Shown: positions 16,564 to 26,293, numbered from the stretch's first letter. The stretch is DNA of 64,000 nucleotides from Pseudomonadota bacterium (GCA_018821785.1 JAHJLI010000192.1:1-64000), one strand, 5' to 3'. Translations and numbers: made by a program. The notes: a model not told the origin generated them from the sequence alone.

Positions 16564-18587
16564 AGCGCCACAATATGCAAAGGGGGAAAAAAACCATTTG
16601 TCCACTGGACTGTCCCGACAGCTGCGGAATGATTGCCTCAGTGGCTGACGGACGGGTGAAAGGCCTTGCCGGTGATAAAGACCATCCTCATACCAACGGA
16701 TTCATCTGCCGCAAGATGCGCCGTTATCCGGAACGATTGTATGGGGAGAGCCGAGTGCTCTATCCCCAGCTGCGAGCTGGCAAAAAAGGTGAGGGAAAGT
16801 TTCGCCGTATTGGATGGGATGAGGCCCTGGATATTGTTGCCGACCGTTTAGCCGAGACTCGTAGTCGCTTTGGCGGCGAAGCCATTCTACCTTATTCCTA
16901 TGCCGGCAACATGGGGGCGGTGAACAGGTTCGCAGGCTATCCCCTGTTTCACCGGCTGGGCGCTTCGCAGCTCGACCAGACCATCTGCTCCGCTGCTGCC
17001 GGAGCTGGGTGGTCGCACCAATGTGGCGATACACCCGGATGTCCCCCGGAAAACGCCGCCGATGCCGAGTTGATTGTCGCCTGGGGTATCAACATCAAGG
17101 TCACCAATATCCATTTCTGGCAATATGTTGCCGCCGCCAGAAAAAAAGGTGGCCGCCTGCTGGTGATCGATCCCTATCGCAACGAGACGGCAAAAGCCGC
17201 GGATATGCACCTTGCGGTGTTACCCGGCGGCGATCCGGCTCTGGCCCTTGGGGTGTTGAAGGCCCTCATTGAAGGCGATCTCATTGACAAAACTTTCATA
17301 GCCCGGGAAACCGAAGGCTTTGACCTTTTGGCAGAAAGTCTCAAAAGTCAGGATTGGTCTGACCTGATCCGGGAAAGTGGCATGTCGCGGCAGGATATGG
17401 CAGAGCTTGCGACCTTACTTGCCGGGTCGACAAAAACCTTTATCCGCATCGGTATCGGTCTTTCCCGTCACAGCCGGGGCGGCATGGCGGTGCGGTCGAT
17501 TACATCCCTGGCCGCAGCCCTCGGTCTTTTCGCAGGTGGCCCGGGCCGGGGTGTCCTCCTTTCGGCCGGAGCCTTTCGCGGCGATAAAGCTAAACTGACC
17601 TGGCCTTCCCTGGCCCCTGAAAAAACCAGGGTCGTCAATATGATCCATCTGGGCCATGCCCTCACTGCCCTGCAGCCGCCGGTCCATGCCCTTTTTGTCT
17701 ATAACGCTAATCCGGCGAGCGTCAATCCCGATGGGGCGTTGGTTCGCCAGGGGCTGGCCAGGGAGGACCTGTTTACCGTTGTGCACGAACAGGTGATGAC
17801 GCCGACGGCGCGCTATGCAGATCTCCTTTTGCCTGCTACCACCTTTCTTGAAAACCGCGACATCTATACCGCCTACGGTCATTTTTATCTCGGGGTGACG
17901 GACCCGGTCATTGAACCGGTCGCCGAGGCGAGAGGTAATTTCGATTTGTTCCAGAACCTGGCGTTGAAAATGGGCTTTACCGACAGGGCTTTTTTTCAGA
18001 CCTGTGATGAGCGCATTGCCGACTATCTGCAAGATATGCAAGGGTTACCGCAAAGCTGCGACATCAAAGAGGTGATGGCCGGCAGGCTGGTCCAATCCGT
18101 CAACAGCTGCAGCGACGGCCGGGTGCTGGTGGGTCGGAATCACAGATTTTCTTTTACCAGTGCAGCTGTGGGGCCTGAACCCCAGGTGCCACGTCTTAGC
18201 AGGGCCGGTGAGTTTGACGACCCTGACCTTTTGGCCAGGTTTCCCTTGCGTTTGATTGTTCCGCCGCATGCTGATCTTTTAAACAGCACTTTCGGAGAAA
18301 GATATTCGGGGAGGCTCGGCGAGGTACTCGTTCATCCTGCCGATGCGGCAAGATGGGATGTCCGGGACGGTGAAAAGGTGATCCTTAAGAATCATCGGGG
18401 AAAGGTCGCCAGGATTGCCCGACTGACCACCGATACCAGGCAAGGTGTGCTCGTGGCCGAAGGAATTTTTTGGCCGGTGGACGAGGATGACTCCGGCATT
18501 AACGACCTTACCTCGCAAAAATTGTCAGATATGGGTGGGGGTGCGACATTTCATGAGACATTGGTTGCAATCGAACAAGCACCTTGA
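16560..18587 (+). CDS. Molybdopterin-dependent oxidoreductase (bis-MGD family)
   Basis: Translation probably starts at TTG 16560, overlapping the synthetase stop, or at ATG 16575; length is 670-675 residues. The N-terminal [4Fe-4S] motif is CPLDCPDSCG followed by the fourth Cys in GFICRKMRR. The family's molybdopterin-binding regions follow (GDTPGCPPENAADAELIVAWG, LLVIDPYRNETAKAADM, LPGGDPALALGVLKAL, FVYNANPASVNPD). The C-terminal dinucleotide-binding domain ends with VHPADAARWDVRDGEKV. There is no Tat signal, so it is cytoplasmic. It resembles the formate dehydrogenase/thiosulfate reductase group but the substrate is unknown. fdhD and mobB elsewhere in the window serve this enzyme class. Confidence 0.85.
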   Translation: MKRHNMQRGKKTICPLDCPDSCGMIASVADGRVKGLAGDKDHPHTNGFICRKMRRYPERLYGESRVLYPQLRAGKKGEGKFRRIGWDEALDIVADRLAETRSRFGGEAILPYSYAGNMGAVNRFAGYPLFHRLGASQLDQTICSAAAGAGWSHQCGDTPGCPPENAADAELIVAWGINIKVTNIHFWQYVAAARKKGGRLLVIDPYRNETAKAADMHLAVLPGGDPALALGVLKALIEGDLIDKTFIARETEGFDLLAESLKSQDWSDLIRESGMSRQDMAELATLLAGSTKTFIRIGIGLSRHSRGGMAVRSITSLAAALGLFAGGPGRGVLLSAGAFRGDKAKLTWPSLAPEKTRVVNMIHLGHALTALQPPVHALFVYNANPASVNPDGALVRQGLAREDLFTVVHEQVMTPTARYADLLLPATTFLENRDIYTAYGHFYLGVTDPVIEPVAEARGNFDLFQNLALKMGFTDRAFFQTCDERIADYLQDMQGLPQSCDIKEVMAGRLVQSVNSCSDGRVLVGRNHRFSFTSAAVGPEPQVPRLSRAGEFDDPDLLARFPLRLIVPPHADLLNSTFGERYSGRLGEVLVHPADAARWDVRDGEKVILKNHRGKVARIARLTTDTRQGVLVAEGIFWPVDEDDSGINDLTSQKLSDMGGGATFHETLVAIEQAP

Positions 18588-18738
18588 TGATTGTTAAATG
18601 TTCCTGCTTGATAGGATCAGCATTAATTAGGGCCATCCATGATAAGTGTTTATTTGACTCTGACACCATTTAGTCGTCACAAAGCAAAAAGGCAGAGCCA
18701 ATTCTGACACTGCCCCAGCATTCCGGACAATAGGAGCT

Positions 18739-19446
18739 TCACTTTTTCTTTCGTCTGGTAACTCCAGCGAGTCCTGCTAAGCCTGTGCCAAAAAGGAGCA
18801 TGGTTGTAGGTTCGGGGACTGGATTATTATTTGATGTGGTACCTCTAAGCTCAAAAGCAACGTTCGAGGCCGAAGTAGAATTGAATACACCGTTATCAGA
18901 AGTCACTGGTTTTTGCCCTAAATTATTAGAAACCAATTGCCATCCAAAAGACAAATTTCCCAAATAGTAGACGGAGATCCAGTAATACGTGTCGGATTGA
19001 GCCTGGAAAGTGGTGCTGAGGGTTAAGTCATACCGAAATATGCTGGAATATGTATTGTTATCATCAGGAAAATTATTTTCAAGATTGGTCGTATTGGCCG
19101 AGGAAGGAGTGAAAGTGTATGTTGCCAGCAGATTTTCAACTTCACGTAGTCCAATCTGGGGATTTGTACTGCTCCAGATTTCGACCGAAAAATTATTTGG
19201 GAGATAGGTGTTTTCATATGGATATGAATTCCCGAGTCCTGTAAATGAAATTTCATTTATATTCACATCTGTCCCGAACCAGAAATCATCATAAGTTTTA
19301 TAATTCCCATAAGACGGTGGGCCACCTCGATAAAGACCTCCGATAGATTGATCTTGTAAGTAGTCCATCTGCGTCCAAAGGACATCGGCATTGGAAGGTG
19401 AGGTCCAAAGTAGAAAAAATAACAAAGTTATGGCAAATGTTTTCAT
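18739..19446 (-). CDS. PEP-CTERM sorted exported protein
   Basis: The product has 235 residues. A signal peptide spans about 1-20 (ending SPSNA). The mature part is rich in Asn, Tyr and Thr, with no known enzyme domain. The C-terminus is a textbook PEP-CTERM tail: VPEPTTMLLFGTGLAGLAGV, then a basic TRRKKK end. Such proteins are recognised by exosortase EpsH and released or anchored with exopolysaccharide; no exosortase is in the window. GGAGG sits just upstream of the start, and a sigma-54-type promoter about 165 bp upstream. The base composition is more AT-rich than its neighbours. Confidence 0.85.
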   Translation of the reverse strand: MKTFAITLLFFLLWTSPSNADVLWTQMDYLQDQSIGGLYRGGPPSYGNYKTYDDFWFGTDVNINEISFTGLGNSYPYENTYLPNNFSVEIWSSTNPQIGLREVENLLATYTFTPSSANTTNLENNFPDDNNTYSSIFRYDLTLSTTFQAQSDTYYWISVYYLGNLSFGWQLVSNNLGQKPVTSDNGVFNSTSASNVAFELRGTTSNNNPVPEPTTMLLFGTGLAGLAGVTRRKKK

Positions 19447-19610
19447 TGTTACCTCCTTGAAATATTTCTATCTGTAGATTGAGAAAACGTTACGGAAAAA
19501 CCATTTTTCAAAAATAGTTACACACACATAATTCTTTATCGATCTACGCTGTGTACTGATAGACAATGGTCTTAAAATGATAGCAATATTTTCTGACTGG
19601 TTGCCAGCCG

Positions 19611-19626
19611 TGCAAATTTTGTACCA
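19611..19626 (-). promoter_or_regulatory. Sigma-54 (-24/-12) promoter element upstream of the PEP-CTERM gene
   Basis: On the minus strand the sequence reads TGGTACAAAATTTGCA, which matches TGG-N8-TTGC with the right YRYR pattern. The leader to the start codon would be about 150 nt. The rest of the gap 19447-20493 holds no gene I can support. Confidence 0.6.
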
Positions 19627-20493
19627 TTGTAGCGTCAGGGAAAATCTAATAAATCACAGCAGATTAGCTGTATAGCAAAGTTCATTGGTTGTTCAATATT
19701 TTGTGTTTGCGGAAATGTTTTCCGACAATACGGAGAGATAGTAAACAAATTTCATTTCGTTTTTTCCTTGTGCATGGATCTCCAGCAGACAAAACAAGAC
19801 TACAGACACAAAATAATGGTCCCTCTTCTCTATATTGGGTAAAACTATACTGGATGGAAAATATGACGTTACGGTTCTACTTCGAAGCACAATGTGGAAA
19901 ATTATTGATAATTCCTGAGAATCAATAAAGCTAATTGTATCATTTTTGCCGAAGTCGATTTTCGATAGTACTTTCATATCGGGCGTTGAGGTGGGCAGGG
20001 TGAACCTCATGAAAATTGTCCGTTAGCTAAGGTTTAACTCCTGTATCTGGAAACAAGAAGTCATCTCCATTGCCTGGCAACAAAAAATGCAATCCTGACC
20101 TTTTGGAATGCAAGATTTTCTTGGTATGAAAAGGACATTCTAAATTCCAGATTTTTCCTGACAGGCAATATTTTATGATGCTAAATAAGTATCTTTGACT
20201 CCATGTTGTCAAAAAGACCCTTGTTGCTCCTAATTTAAAATAGGTGCTGGTCTGAAAATCGCGGGTTAGTAGTTAGCTTTCGTTAAAATTGGTAACGAAA
20301 TATCGATAGTTGCTGGAAACTTGCCCTGATCAGTCAGTCCAATGCCGTCTATGGGCATACGCATTTTAATAATTGCGAAAGCCCGCCTGGAAGGGTAGTT
20401 TGAAACCATGGATTCGATGGTTCTTGGTCGGCAAGCGGCTTCCCCGGAATGCCGAAAAAGGTAAGAATTTCTCCCCCCACCCACCACCATACC

Positions 20494-22191
20494 ATGCAAA
20501 AAGCTTTTATCATTCTCCTTTGCTGTATTGCCCTTTTCTTTTCTTCCCTCTTCTCCAGGGCTGAGTCCTCAGAGCCTGAAAAATTAAGTGGCGCAGAGCG
20601 TGCATTGGTCGAGAAACCAAGCGGGCCGGTGGAAATGCTTGCTTCCCTCCTAGAACTGCAGAAGAATCTAAAAGAGCAGATACAGCTGTCACAGAAAAAG
20701 CTGAAAGCCAGCACGTCCGAAGCAGAAAAGGCTGCACTTGAGAAGGAGATCAGCGGGCTTGATAAGCAGCTGTCAGAATCCAAAAACGATTTTGAGCGTA
20801 TTGCCACGGGAGTTGAGCCGACATTGTTTGCCGAGAAAAAGCCGCAGACCTTCAGCTGGAAGGAGGAGATGGCAAGTCTGCTTGAGCCGGCAATCAAGGA
20901 GCTGAAACGGTTTACCATGAAGGCTAGGCAGAAAACGGATTTGAAGGATAAGATAACCGAGCTTGAACTGCTGTCGGCTACAGCCGGTCAGGCTGTTAGC
21001 CATCTGCAGAAAACCATTGAGGAGACTGCGGAAAAACAGGTGCAGGCCCAGGTTAAAGCACTGCAGCCGGAATGGATTAACGTCGAAAAGCGGTTACGCA
21101 ACAAGCTTGAACTTTCAAAGAGTGAACTGAGGCAGCTTGAGAGTCAGGAGGTCTCCTTTGTTGAGAGCTCAAAAGATTCTTTACGGACGTTTTTCAGAGA
21201 CCGAGGGTTCTATCTCATACTTGCGGTGCTCACCTTTGTTGCAATTCTTCTTACATTCAGACTGTTGTATCGTGTGGCTACGGCCCTCTCTATCAGATTT
21301 ACTAAGCAGCCGGAAGAACGATCATTACAGATGCGTCTGCTGTACATCATCTTTCAGGTGCTTTCGGTAATATTTGCGGTAGTTGGCCTGTTTTTTGTCC
21401 TTTATCTTGCGGAAGACTGGTTTTTGTTGAGCATGGCAATCATTTTCTTTCTTGGACTTGCCTGGACGATTCGCCAAGGTCTGCCGCGATTGTGGCAGCA
21501 GGGGCGGTTGATGTTGAATATCGGCTCGGTCCGGGAAAATGAGCGACTTATCCTGCACGGGGTGCCGTGGAAGGTCGCATCCATCAATGTATTCTGTAAG
21601 CTGGTCAATCCGTCTCTTGATGCCGAACTTCGGGTTCCCATCGAAAACCTGATTGGTCTTGTGTCGCGTCCCTGGCATCCGGAAGAACCATGGTTCCCGT
21701 GTAAGAAAGGAGACTGGGTCGTGGTAGGTGGCAATGCACGGGGCAAGGTTGTAAGTCTGTCACATGAGCAGGTGGAACTGATTGAACGTGGAGGAAGGAG
21801 GATCTTCTATACGACTGAAGCATTCCTCGGTGCCTGTCCGGCCAACCTTTCCCGCAACTTCCGGCTGCGGGTAATTTTTGGCATCAGTTATAATCTGCAG
21901 GAGAAGGCCACCGCTGAAATTCCTGCAATGCTGAAAGACTACCTCAACCTGAGAATGGAGGAGGAGGATTATCTGGATAAATGCCTGAGTCTACAGGTTG
22001 AATTCATGCAGGCCAGTGCCTCATCGCTTGACCTGCTTATCCTGGGTGATTTCGACGGCAGAGTCGCCGATATCAGCAAGCGCATTGAGCGGGCCATTCA
22101 AAAATGGTGTGTCGAATGCTGCACAAAGAATAACTGGGAGATTCCTTTTCCGCAGCTCACTGTTCACCGACCGGCAGGCGGGCAGGGGTAA
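20494..22191 (+). CDS. MscS-family mechanosensitive channel-like membrane protein with periplasmic coiled coil
   Basis: The start at 20494 gives a signal-like N-terminus (MQKAFIILLCCIALFFSSLF) and 565 residues; an in-frame ATG at 20449 would add 15 residues. Residues 30-220 are strongly charged and coiled-coil-like, probably periplasmic. Two or three membrane segments follow (YLILAVLTFVAILLTF, LLYIIFQVLSVIFAVVGLFF, FLLSMAIIFFLGLAW). A C-terminal cytoplasmic region resembles the MscS beta domain and alpha/beta cage (VPWKVASINVF, KGDWVVVGGNARGKVVSLS, ILGDFDG). The fit to MscS is loose, so gating by tension is inferred. No neighbour suggests a partner. Confidence 0.6.
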   Translation: MQKAFIILLCCIALFFSSLFSRAESSEPEKLSGAERALVEKPSGPVEMLASLLELQKNLKEQIQLSQKKLKASTSEAEKAALEKEISGLDKQLSESKNDFERIATGVEPTLFAEKKPQTFSWKEEMASLLEPAIKELKRFTMKARQKTDLKDKITELELLSATAGQAVSHLQKTIEETAEKQVQAQVKALQPEWINVEKRLRNKLELSKSELRQLESQEVSFVESSKDSLRTFFRDRGFYLILAVLTFVAILLTFRLLYRVATALSIRFTKQPEERSLQMRLLYIIFQVLSVIFAVVGLFFVLYLAEDWFLLSMAIIFFLGLAWTIRQGLPRLWQQGRLMLNIGSVRENERLILHGVPWKVASINVFCKLVNPSLDAELRVPIENLIGLVSRPWHPEEPWFPCKKGDWVVVGGNARGKVVSLSHEQVELIERGGRRIFYTTEAFLGACPANLSRNFRLRVIFGISYNLQEKATAEIPAMLKDYLNLRMEEEDYLDKCLSLQVEFMQASASSLDLLILGDFDGRVADISKRIERAIQKWCVECCTKNNWEIPFPQLTVHRPAGGQG

Positions 22192-22464
22192 CAACCCAAG
22201 ACTAGCCTACAGATAAACAGTCAGGATTATTTGCAATCCGGTTTTTTGCAGCAATAACCAATTAACAGGATGATTGCTGGAGCTTGCCTGTTGTCCTAGC
22301 CATGTGTCAGCCATCTTCAAAAGAGATTCTCAGGAAGGTAAACGTGCGAGTGGCTCTTTTCAATAGTGGAATGCCATGACAAATCTAAATCTGATGAATT
22401 GGTGTGGTCGCAATTTCCATTTAAATATCCTAACATTCCAACTCACTCATACTTCAGATACAAC

Positions 22465-22809
22465 TCAGCAATTCGCCCTTATCTTTCCCATTAATATCTC
22501 TTTCGTGTTTCCGTTTGCTTTAACGCTTACAAAAAGGAGATAGGGGGCGAGTACCATTGTCCCACCAACGGCGCCCAGTAAACCCAACAATAGCCCGCCA
22601 ACGGAGAAATGATGTCGCCATGCGAGCCATAGCCCGGAAAATGTCAGTAAGCACGTGAAGTCAAGATTGAACTGTCCAGACCAGGTCATAGCCGCAATAT
22701 CACCAAAGAATACTGGAAACAGGTTCCAGCCATGATTAATACCTACAATGCTCGTGTAACCGAGAATGCCTGAAATCATAATTACTAAAAGAATTCGAAA
22801 TGCTATCAT
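22465..22809 (-). CDS. Small multi-pass membrane protein
   Basis: The product has 114 residues with about three hydrophobic segments (ILLVIMISGILGYTSIVG, FTCLLTFSGLWLAW, LLGLLGAVGGTMVLAPYLLF). I recognise the pattern INHGWNLFPVFFGDIAAM as that of a widespread uncharacterised family, but no function is known. The start lies 14 bp downstream of the preceding minus-strand gene, which encodes another small membrane protein. The pair is probably one transcript controlled by the divergent TetR gene. Confidence 0.65.
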   Translation of the reverse strand: MIAFRILLVIMISGILGYTSIVGINHGWNLFPVFFGDIAAMTWSGQFNLDFTCLLTFSGLWLAWRHHFSVGGLLLGLLGAVGGTMVLAPYLLFVSVKANGNTKEILMGKIRANC

Positions 22810-22822
22810 AGTTTTCCTTCCC

Positions 22823-23242
22823 TTAGAGTGACGACGGCATGGCTTGTGCCTGTCGCTCAGAATTCTCTTTCAAGTAAAGCAATCGCGAAACCATTGCCAG
22901 AAACCCAATACAGCCTGTGCATATAACAAAAACCAGCCAGGGCAGCGGGCGCATTCCGTATTCCTTGGATTGCGGTACAACAAGGAACCATCCAATAGCA
23001 ATCGCGAACAACAGATCCAACCAAATCTGATTACCCCATGGGGTACGCACATGCTCAGTCCAGAAACCAAATAGTCCTTCTGAGGCAATGACATGAATTG
23101 AGAATGCTAAAAACAGCGCCGAAAGAATTGCAGGAAGAATCCACAACCTCTTTTCCAGAAATCGAATGTCAAACGCTACGCAGCCGGTATAGAAAATGAA
23201 TGCCAGCGCGGCCACCGCTGGCAGTATTAAGTTTATTGTCAC
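22823..23242 (-). CDS. Small multi-pass membrane protein under TetR-type control
   Basis: Translation is assigned to GTG at 23242, with GGAG 6 nt upstream, giving 139 residues. The longer frame to 23449 runs through the operator and overlaps tetR, so it is rejected. Four hydrophobic segments are visible (ILPAVAALAFIFYTGCVAF, WILPAILSALFLAFSIHVI, IWLDLLFAIAIGWFLVV, LPWLVFVICTGCIGFLAMV). The family is not known to me. It forms an apparent operon with the gene at 22465. Confidence 0.65.
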   Translation of the reverse strand: MTINLILPAVAALAFIFYTGCVAFDIRFLEKRLWILPAILSALFLAFSIHVIASEGLFGFWTEHVRTPWGNQIWLDLLFAIAIGWFLVVPQSKEYGMRPLPWLVFVICTGCIGFLAMVSRLLYLKENSERQAQAMPSSL

Positions 23243-23304
23243 ATAATCTCCTTGAGTTGGTGTGGGTTGATAGACAAGATCAATTTTCCGTATTAATGTA
23301 ATGG

Positions 23305-23348
23305 TCGCTACATAAATTACTATGCAACTTGTGTAGCGATCGCTACAT
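23305..23348. promoter_or_regulatory. TetR-family operator: perfect 16-bp palindrome plus upstream half-site
   Basis: TGTAGCGATCGCTACA at 23332-23347 is a perfect palindrome, 27 bp before the tetR start. The half TCGCTACAT is repeated at 23305-23313, exactly 35 bp from the copy at 23340-23348. Both lie in the divergent promoter region between tetR and the membrane-protein pair. Confidence 0.75.
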
Positions 23349-23374
23349 AAAAAGTCAACAAAAAAATTGCCGAA

Positions 23375-23914
23375 ATGGACAAAACTGAAGCCAAGAGACA
23401 AATTATTATAGAGAAGATAGCCGAGTTTTTGCTTAAAAATGGTTTGCAAAGAGCTAGTCTCCGCCCGTTGGCAGCAGCAGCCGGAACGAGTGATCGCATG
23501 CTCTTACATTATTTTTTGGACAAAGAAGAATTGCTGACTGCCACACTGATCCTAATAGCAAAACGTCTTGTAGAGATACTGGAAAGTGTTCGATCAGAGC
23601 AAATGCCGTTCGATACTCTTCTTCCCCTTCTTGCAGGAATGATGAAGGATCCCGAAATCCGGCCATACTTGAGACTCTGGCTAGAACTGGCTGCCTTTGC
23701 GGGTGGGGGAGAAGTATTTTATCGTATCATTGCTCGACAAATCTACGACGATTTTTTAAACTGGATTGCTTCGGCTCTGAAAGTGGAACGAGAAGAAGAG
23801 CGTATGCCCATGGCATCGCTGGCATTGGCTACAGTGGAAGGGTTTGTTCTATTGGATGCAATCGGCTATGAATCACAAATCGCTAACGCGCTGAAAGGCA
23901 TTGTAATACGGTAA
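23375..23914 (+). CDS. TetR/AcrR family transcriptional regulator
   Basis: The product has 179 residues. The N-terminal helix-turn-helix is clear: KRQIIIEKIAEFLLKNG, then LRPLAAAAGTSDRMLLHYFLDKEELL. The C-terminal ligand-binding region is helical and unassigned. It is transcribed away from the two small membrane-protein genes. The perfect palindrome between them is the likely operator for both directions. The ligand is unknown. Confidence 0.9.
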   Translation: MDKTEAKRQIIIEKIAEFLLKNGLQRASLRPLAAAAGTSDRMLLHYFLDKEELLTATLILIAKRLVEILESVRSEQMPFDTLLPLLAGMMKDPEIRPYLRLWLELAAFAGGGEVFYRIIARQIYDDFLNWIASALKVEREEERMPMASLALATVEGFVLLDAIGYESQIANALKGIVIR

Positions 23915-24010
23915 GCTTTCTACTAGTACGACGTTTAAGCGGCGGTCAGGAATAGTCTCAACCCGTTTGTTTATGTGCCTGGATTATATTGGTGTCCGAA
24001 AATATTTTAA

Positions 24011-24832
24011 TTACTGCTGATAGTCTTGAAGGGTGTTGAGTGACGATCTGACCATGTGGGAAAAACAGGCATTCCCCATAGTGAATAGTTTGACCGACAG
24101 ATCATTTTTTACTCGCAGTTGCTTAATGATCTCTTTCTCTTTCATTCCTTTTTTATGAAGTTCGAGAACTTGCTGGTTAAAGCTTACGAGATAATCGAGT
24201 TTTCGTTGTATGAGGGTATGGCCGTCTTTCATACTGGGGCGGTGGGAACAAAAAAGCATGTCAAAATCCAATTCTGCAATTTTCTTTAAAGAGTCTATCT
24301 GCTGATCAATCCTTTCATCAATCCTGAAGAATTGTATTTTTTCACCGACATAGAGATCTCCAGAGAAGAGCCAACCCTCTTTCTCTGCATAGTAAACAGT
24401 ATGATCTTTACTATGCCCCGGGGTGTGCACGGCCTTGAGGATGATATTCTCAGTTTCGATTATTTCGGGACAGGTTTCTGCTTGAACCCGTGGAGCTTTG
24501 CCGAACAGGATGTGCTGATAAGGGAGTATATTGAATCCGTTTGATAACTTTGATACCCCATAAGGATGCAGGTATACCGGCACACTGTATTGATCTTTCA
24601 GGAGCCCGGCGTTGCCGCTATGATCCTCATGGTGGTGTGTCAGCAGGATGGTGGTGATATTGTCGTAGTCGATCATCGAACTGACTTTTTTGCGGAGGTG
24701 GTGGGGGCCGGTGTCTATCAGGATGGAGTCTATATGATAAAGATAAACTGACTTTATTGGCTTTCCCATAGGTGCAATACCTACCTCAAAGCCTTTTACG
24801 GGTCCATAGGTATGCTGTCTTGCAAATATCAT
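24011..24832 (-). CDS. MBL-fold metallo-hydrolase
   Basis: The product has 273 residues. The beta-lactamase-fold motif THHHEDHSGN (HxHxDH) follows DSILIDTGPHHLRKK. Later metal ligands lie in HTPGHSKDHTVYY and SGDLYVG, with a final His in FCSHRPS. The C-terminal 70 residues form a helical part (LDYLVSFNQQVLELHKKG) like the small C-terminal domain of the LACTB2/GloB-like group. A thioester or phosphoester hydrolase is likely, substrate unknown. It is a single gene convergent with tetR. Confidence 0.85.
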   Translation of the reverse strand: MIFARQHTYGPVKGFEVGIAPMGKPIKSVYLYHIDSILIDTGPHHLRKKVSSMIDYDNITTILLTHHHEDHSGNAGLLKDQYSVPVYLHPYGVSKLSNGFNILPYQHILFGKAPRVQAETCPEIIETENIILKAVHTPGHSKDHTVYYAEKEGWLFSGDLYVGEKIQFFRIDERIDQQIDSLKKIAELDFDMLFCSHRPSMKDGHTLIQRKLDYLVSFNQQVLELHKKGMKEKEIIKQLRVKNDLSVKLFTMGNACFSHMVRSSLNTLQDYQQ

Positions 24833-25363
24833 CGGTGGGTGATCTTCTATTTACAGAGGTGACAGTGGCAGCCAGAACCACCCTTCATGTTCTTTTCAGT
24901 TCAAAGGTAGAGGCGTTAATGGGACGTCAGTCTACATCTAACACCTACCTCCTTGCAATATCTGATAATTACCAAAACTCAGCCTGATCTTCCAGAAGAG
25001 CATCAGGAAGTAGGCCTAACTTACATGTATTATCTTATGATTATGATTACCAGAACCTATATTCAAGAAATATTAATTTGGTAACTGATTAATATAACAT
25101 CATAAATAGCAATTTGGATATATTTTTAGGGGCATTTCTCCCTCTTCATAATCAAACGAATTTGAATTTCCGGTTTATTGAAAAAGCATTCTCTTTTCTG
25201 GAATTATGGAGCGAATTTATATAATTGGTGTGGTTTTGGAATGGTTGGGCGAAATAGTTGTTTTTAATAGATAGCATCTAGTTAACTGGAATTATATATA
25301 ATAATTTTTATTGTTTTGGGATTGAGATATAGATTTTTTTTGCAGTTAAGATCATTTCTGTCC

Positions 25364-25379
25364 TGGCGCAATAATTGCA
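25364..25379 (+). promoter_or_regulatory. Sigma-54 (-24/-12) promoter element
   Basis: TGGCGCAATAATTGCA matches TGG-N8-TTGC closely and lies about 60 bp before the start codon at 25438. The rest of the AT-rich gap 24833-25437 shows nothing I can name. Confidence 0.65.
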
Positions 25380-25437
25380 AATCAATATAGAACTGATACT
25401 TGCAGGGTAGAAATTAAAACAATTAGGGGGAGATCTG

Positions 25438-26169
25438 ATGAAAAAGATATTCCTGTTTCTGGCTGTGATTACTGTTTGCGCCATAGCTTATTTCAATATG
25501 GGACCAGAAGAGAAACAATACATGGATGAAAGTGACGTCCAGGCTTATTCCAACAAAAACTTATTGGAAGATATTGACATCCCTATAAACAAAAAATACA
25601 TGGATGAAAGTGACATCCCGATAAATAAAAAAATCTATCATGCTGTGAAAAATTACAAGCCGCGGGAAAGCACGCTGGGGTATAGTATAACTCCTCCCCC
25701 TGGTGTTAATTGGTATGAAAAATTGGAGGACGATTCTTTATATTATCTCAAGATTAATAAATCACATAGGCAATATTCTATTCTTACTAAGGCGCGTGAA
25801 GTTCGCCTGAGTAAAGATTTGGAAAATTCAAAAGAGCTTGAGAGCTATGTGAAAAATGAAAAAGAAAAGTCTTTAGTCTCTTCTTATTTTAAAAATCCAA
25901 ATGTAACTGTTCAAATTGAAGCATCTTCTCCAAAAAAATGCGTACGATACAGTCAATCCTATCAAGATCATGGGATAAAAGGATTGCGCGAAGGGCACTA
26001 TGTGAATGTTGATACCCAAGGTCTTTTCTGTCTGCACCCCGATAATGCCAGAGTAGGCGTCGATATGAGTTATGTCGAGAAGTCTCTCTCAAATACAATG
26101 GCGACATCCTACAGCGAGGAAGGTGAGAAGTTTCTCACCAGCCTCACTTTCCAACGACTCAATAGATAG
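25438..26169 (+). CDS. Unknown exported protein with internal repeat
   Basis: The product has 243 residues. GGGGGAG lies 8 nt before the start. The N-terminus is a signal peptide or anchor (MKKIFLFLAVITVCAIAYF). Residues 29-65 contain a duplicated segment: YMDESDV and later KKYMDESDIPINKK, with DIDIPINKK between. The remainder has many Lys, Glu and Ser residues, two Cys (KKCVRYS, LFCLHPD) and no recognisable domain. It is AT-rich relative to the flanking housekeeping genes and has a good sigma-54-type promoter. An anchored periplasmic protein is plausible. Confidence 0.65.
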   Translation: MKKIFLFLAVITVCAIAYFNMGPEEKQYMDESDVQAYSNKNLLEDIDIPINKKYMDESDIPINKKIYHAVKNYKPRESTLGYSITPPPGVNWYEKLEDDSLYYLKINKSHRQYSILTKAREVRLSKDLENSKELESYVKNEKEKSLVSSYFKNPNVTVQIEASSPKKCVRYSQSYQDHGIKGLREGHYVNVDTQGLFCLHPDNARVGVDMSYVEKSLSNTMATSYSEEGEKFLTSLTFQRLNR

Positions 26170-26293
26170 TAGTCTCCTGGACCTTTCGAGAAAAGGGCCA
26201 TTCTCTTTCTCTGCCAGCGGCGACCTGAAAATGTAGCTGGGCAGGCGGTTTGAAAATACTTATTTCTTCTTCTTATTTTTCTTTACCATTCCA

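Noticed and set aside
19689-20010. Short open frames on both strands between the PEP-CTERM and MscS-like genes
   Set aside because: No ribosome-binding sites, no domains and AT-rich composition; treated as non-coding.
22823-23449. Longer form of the membrane protein starting at 23449
   Set aside because: It would run through the operator and into tetR; GTG 23242 has a good ribosome-binding site.
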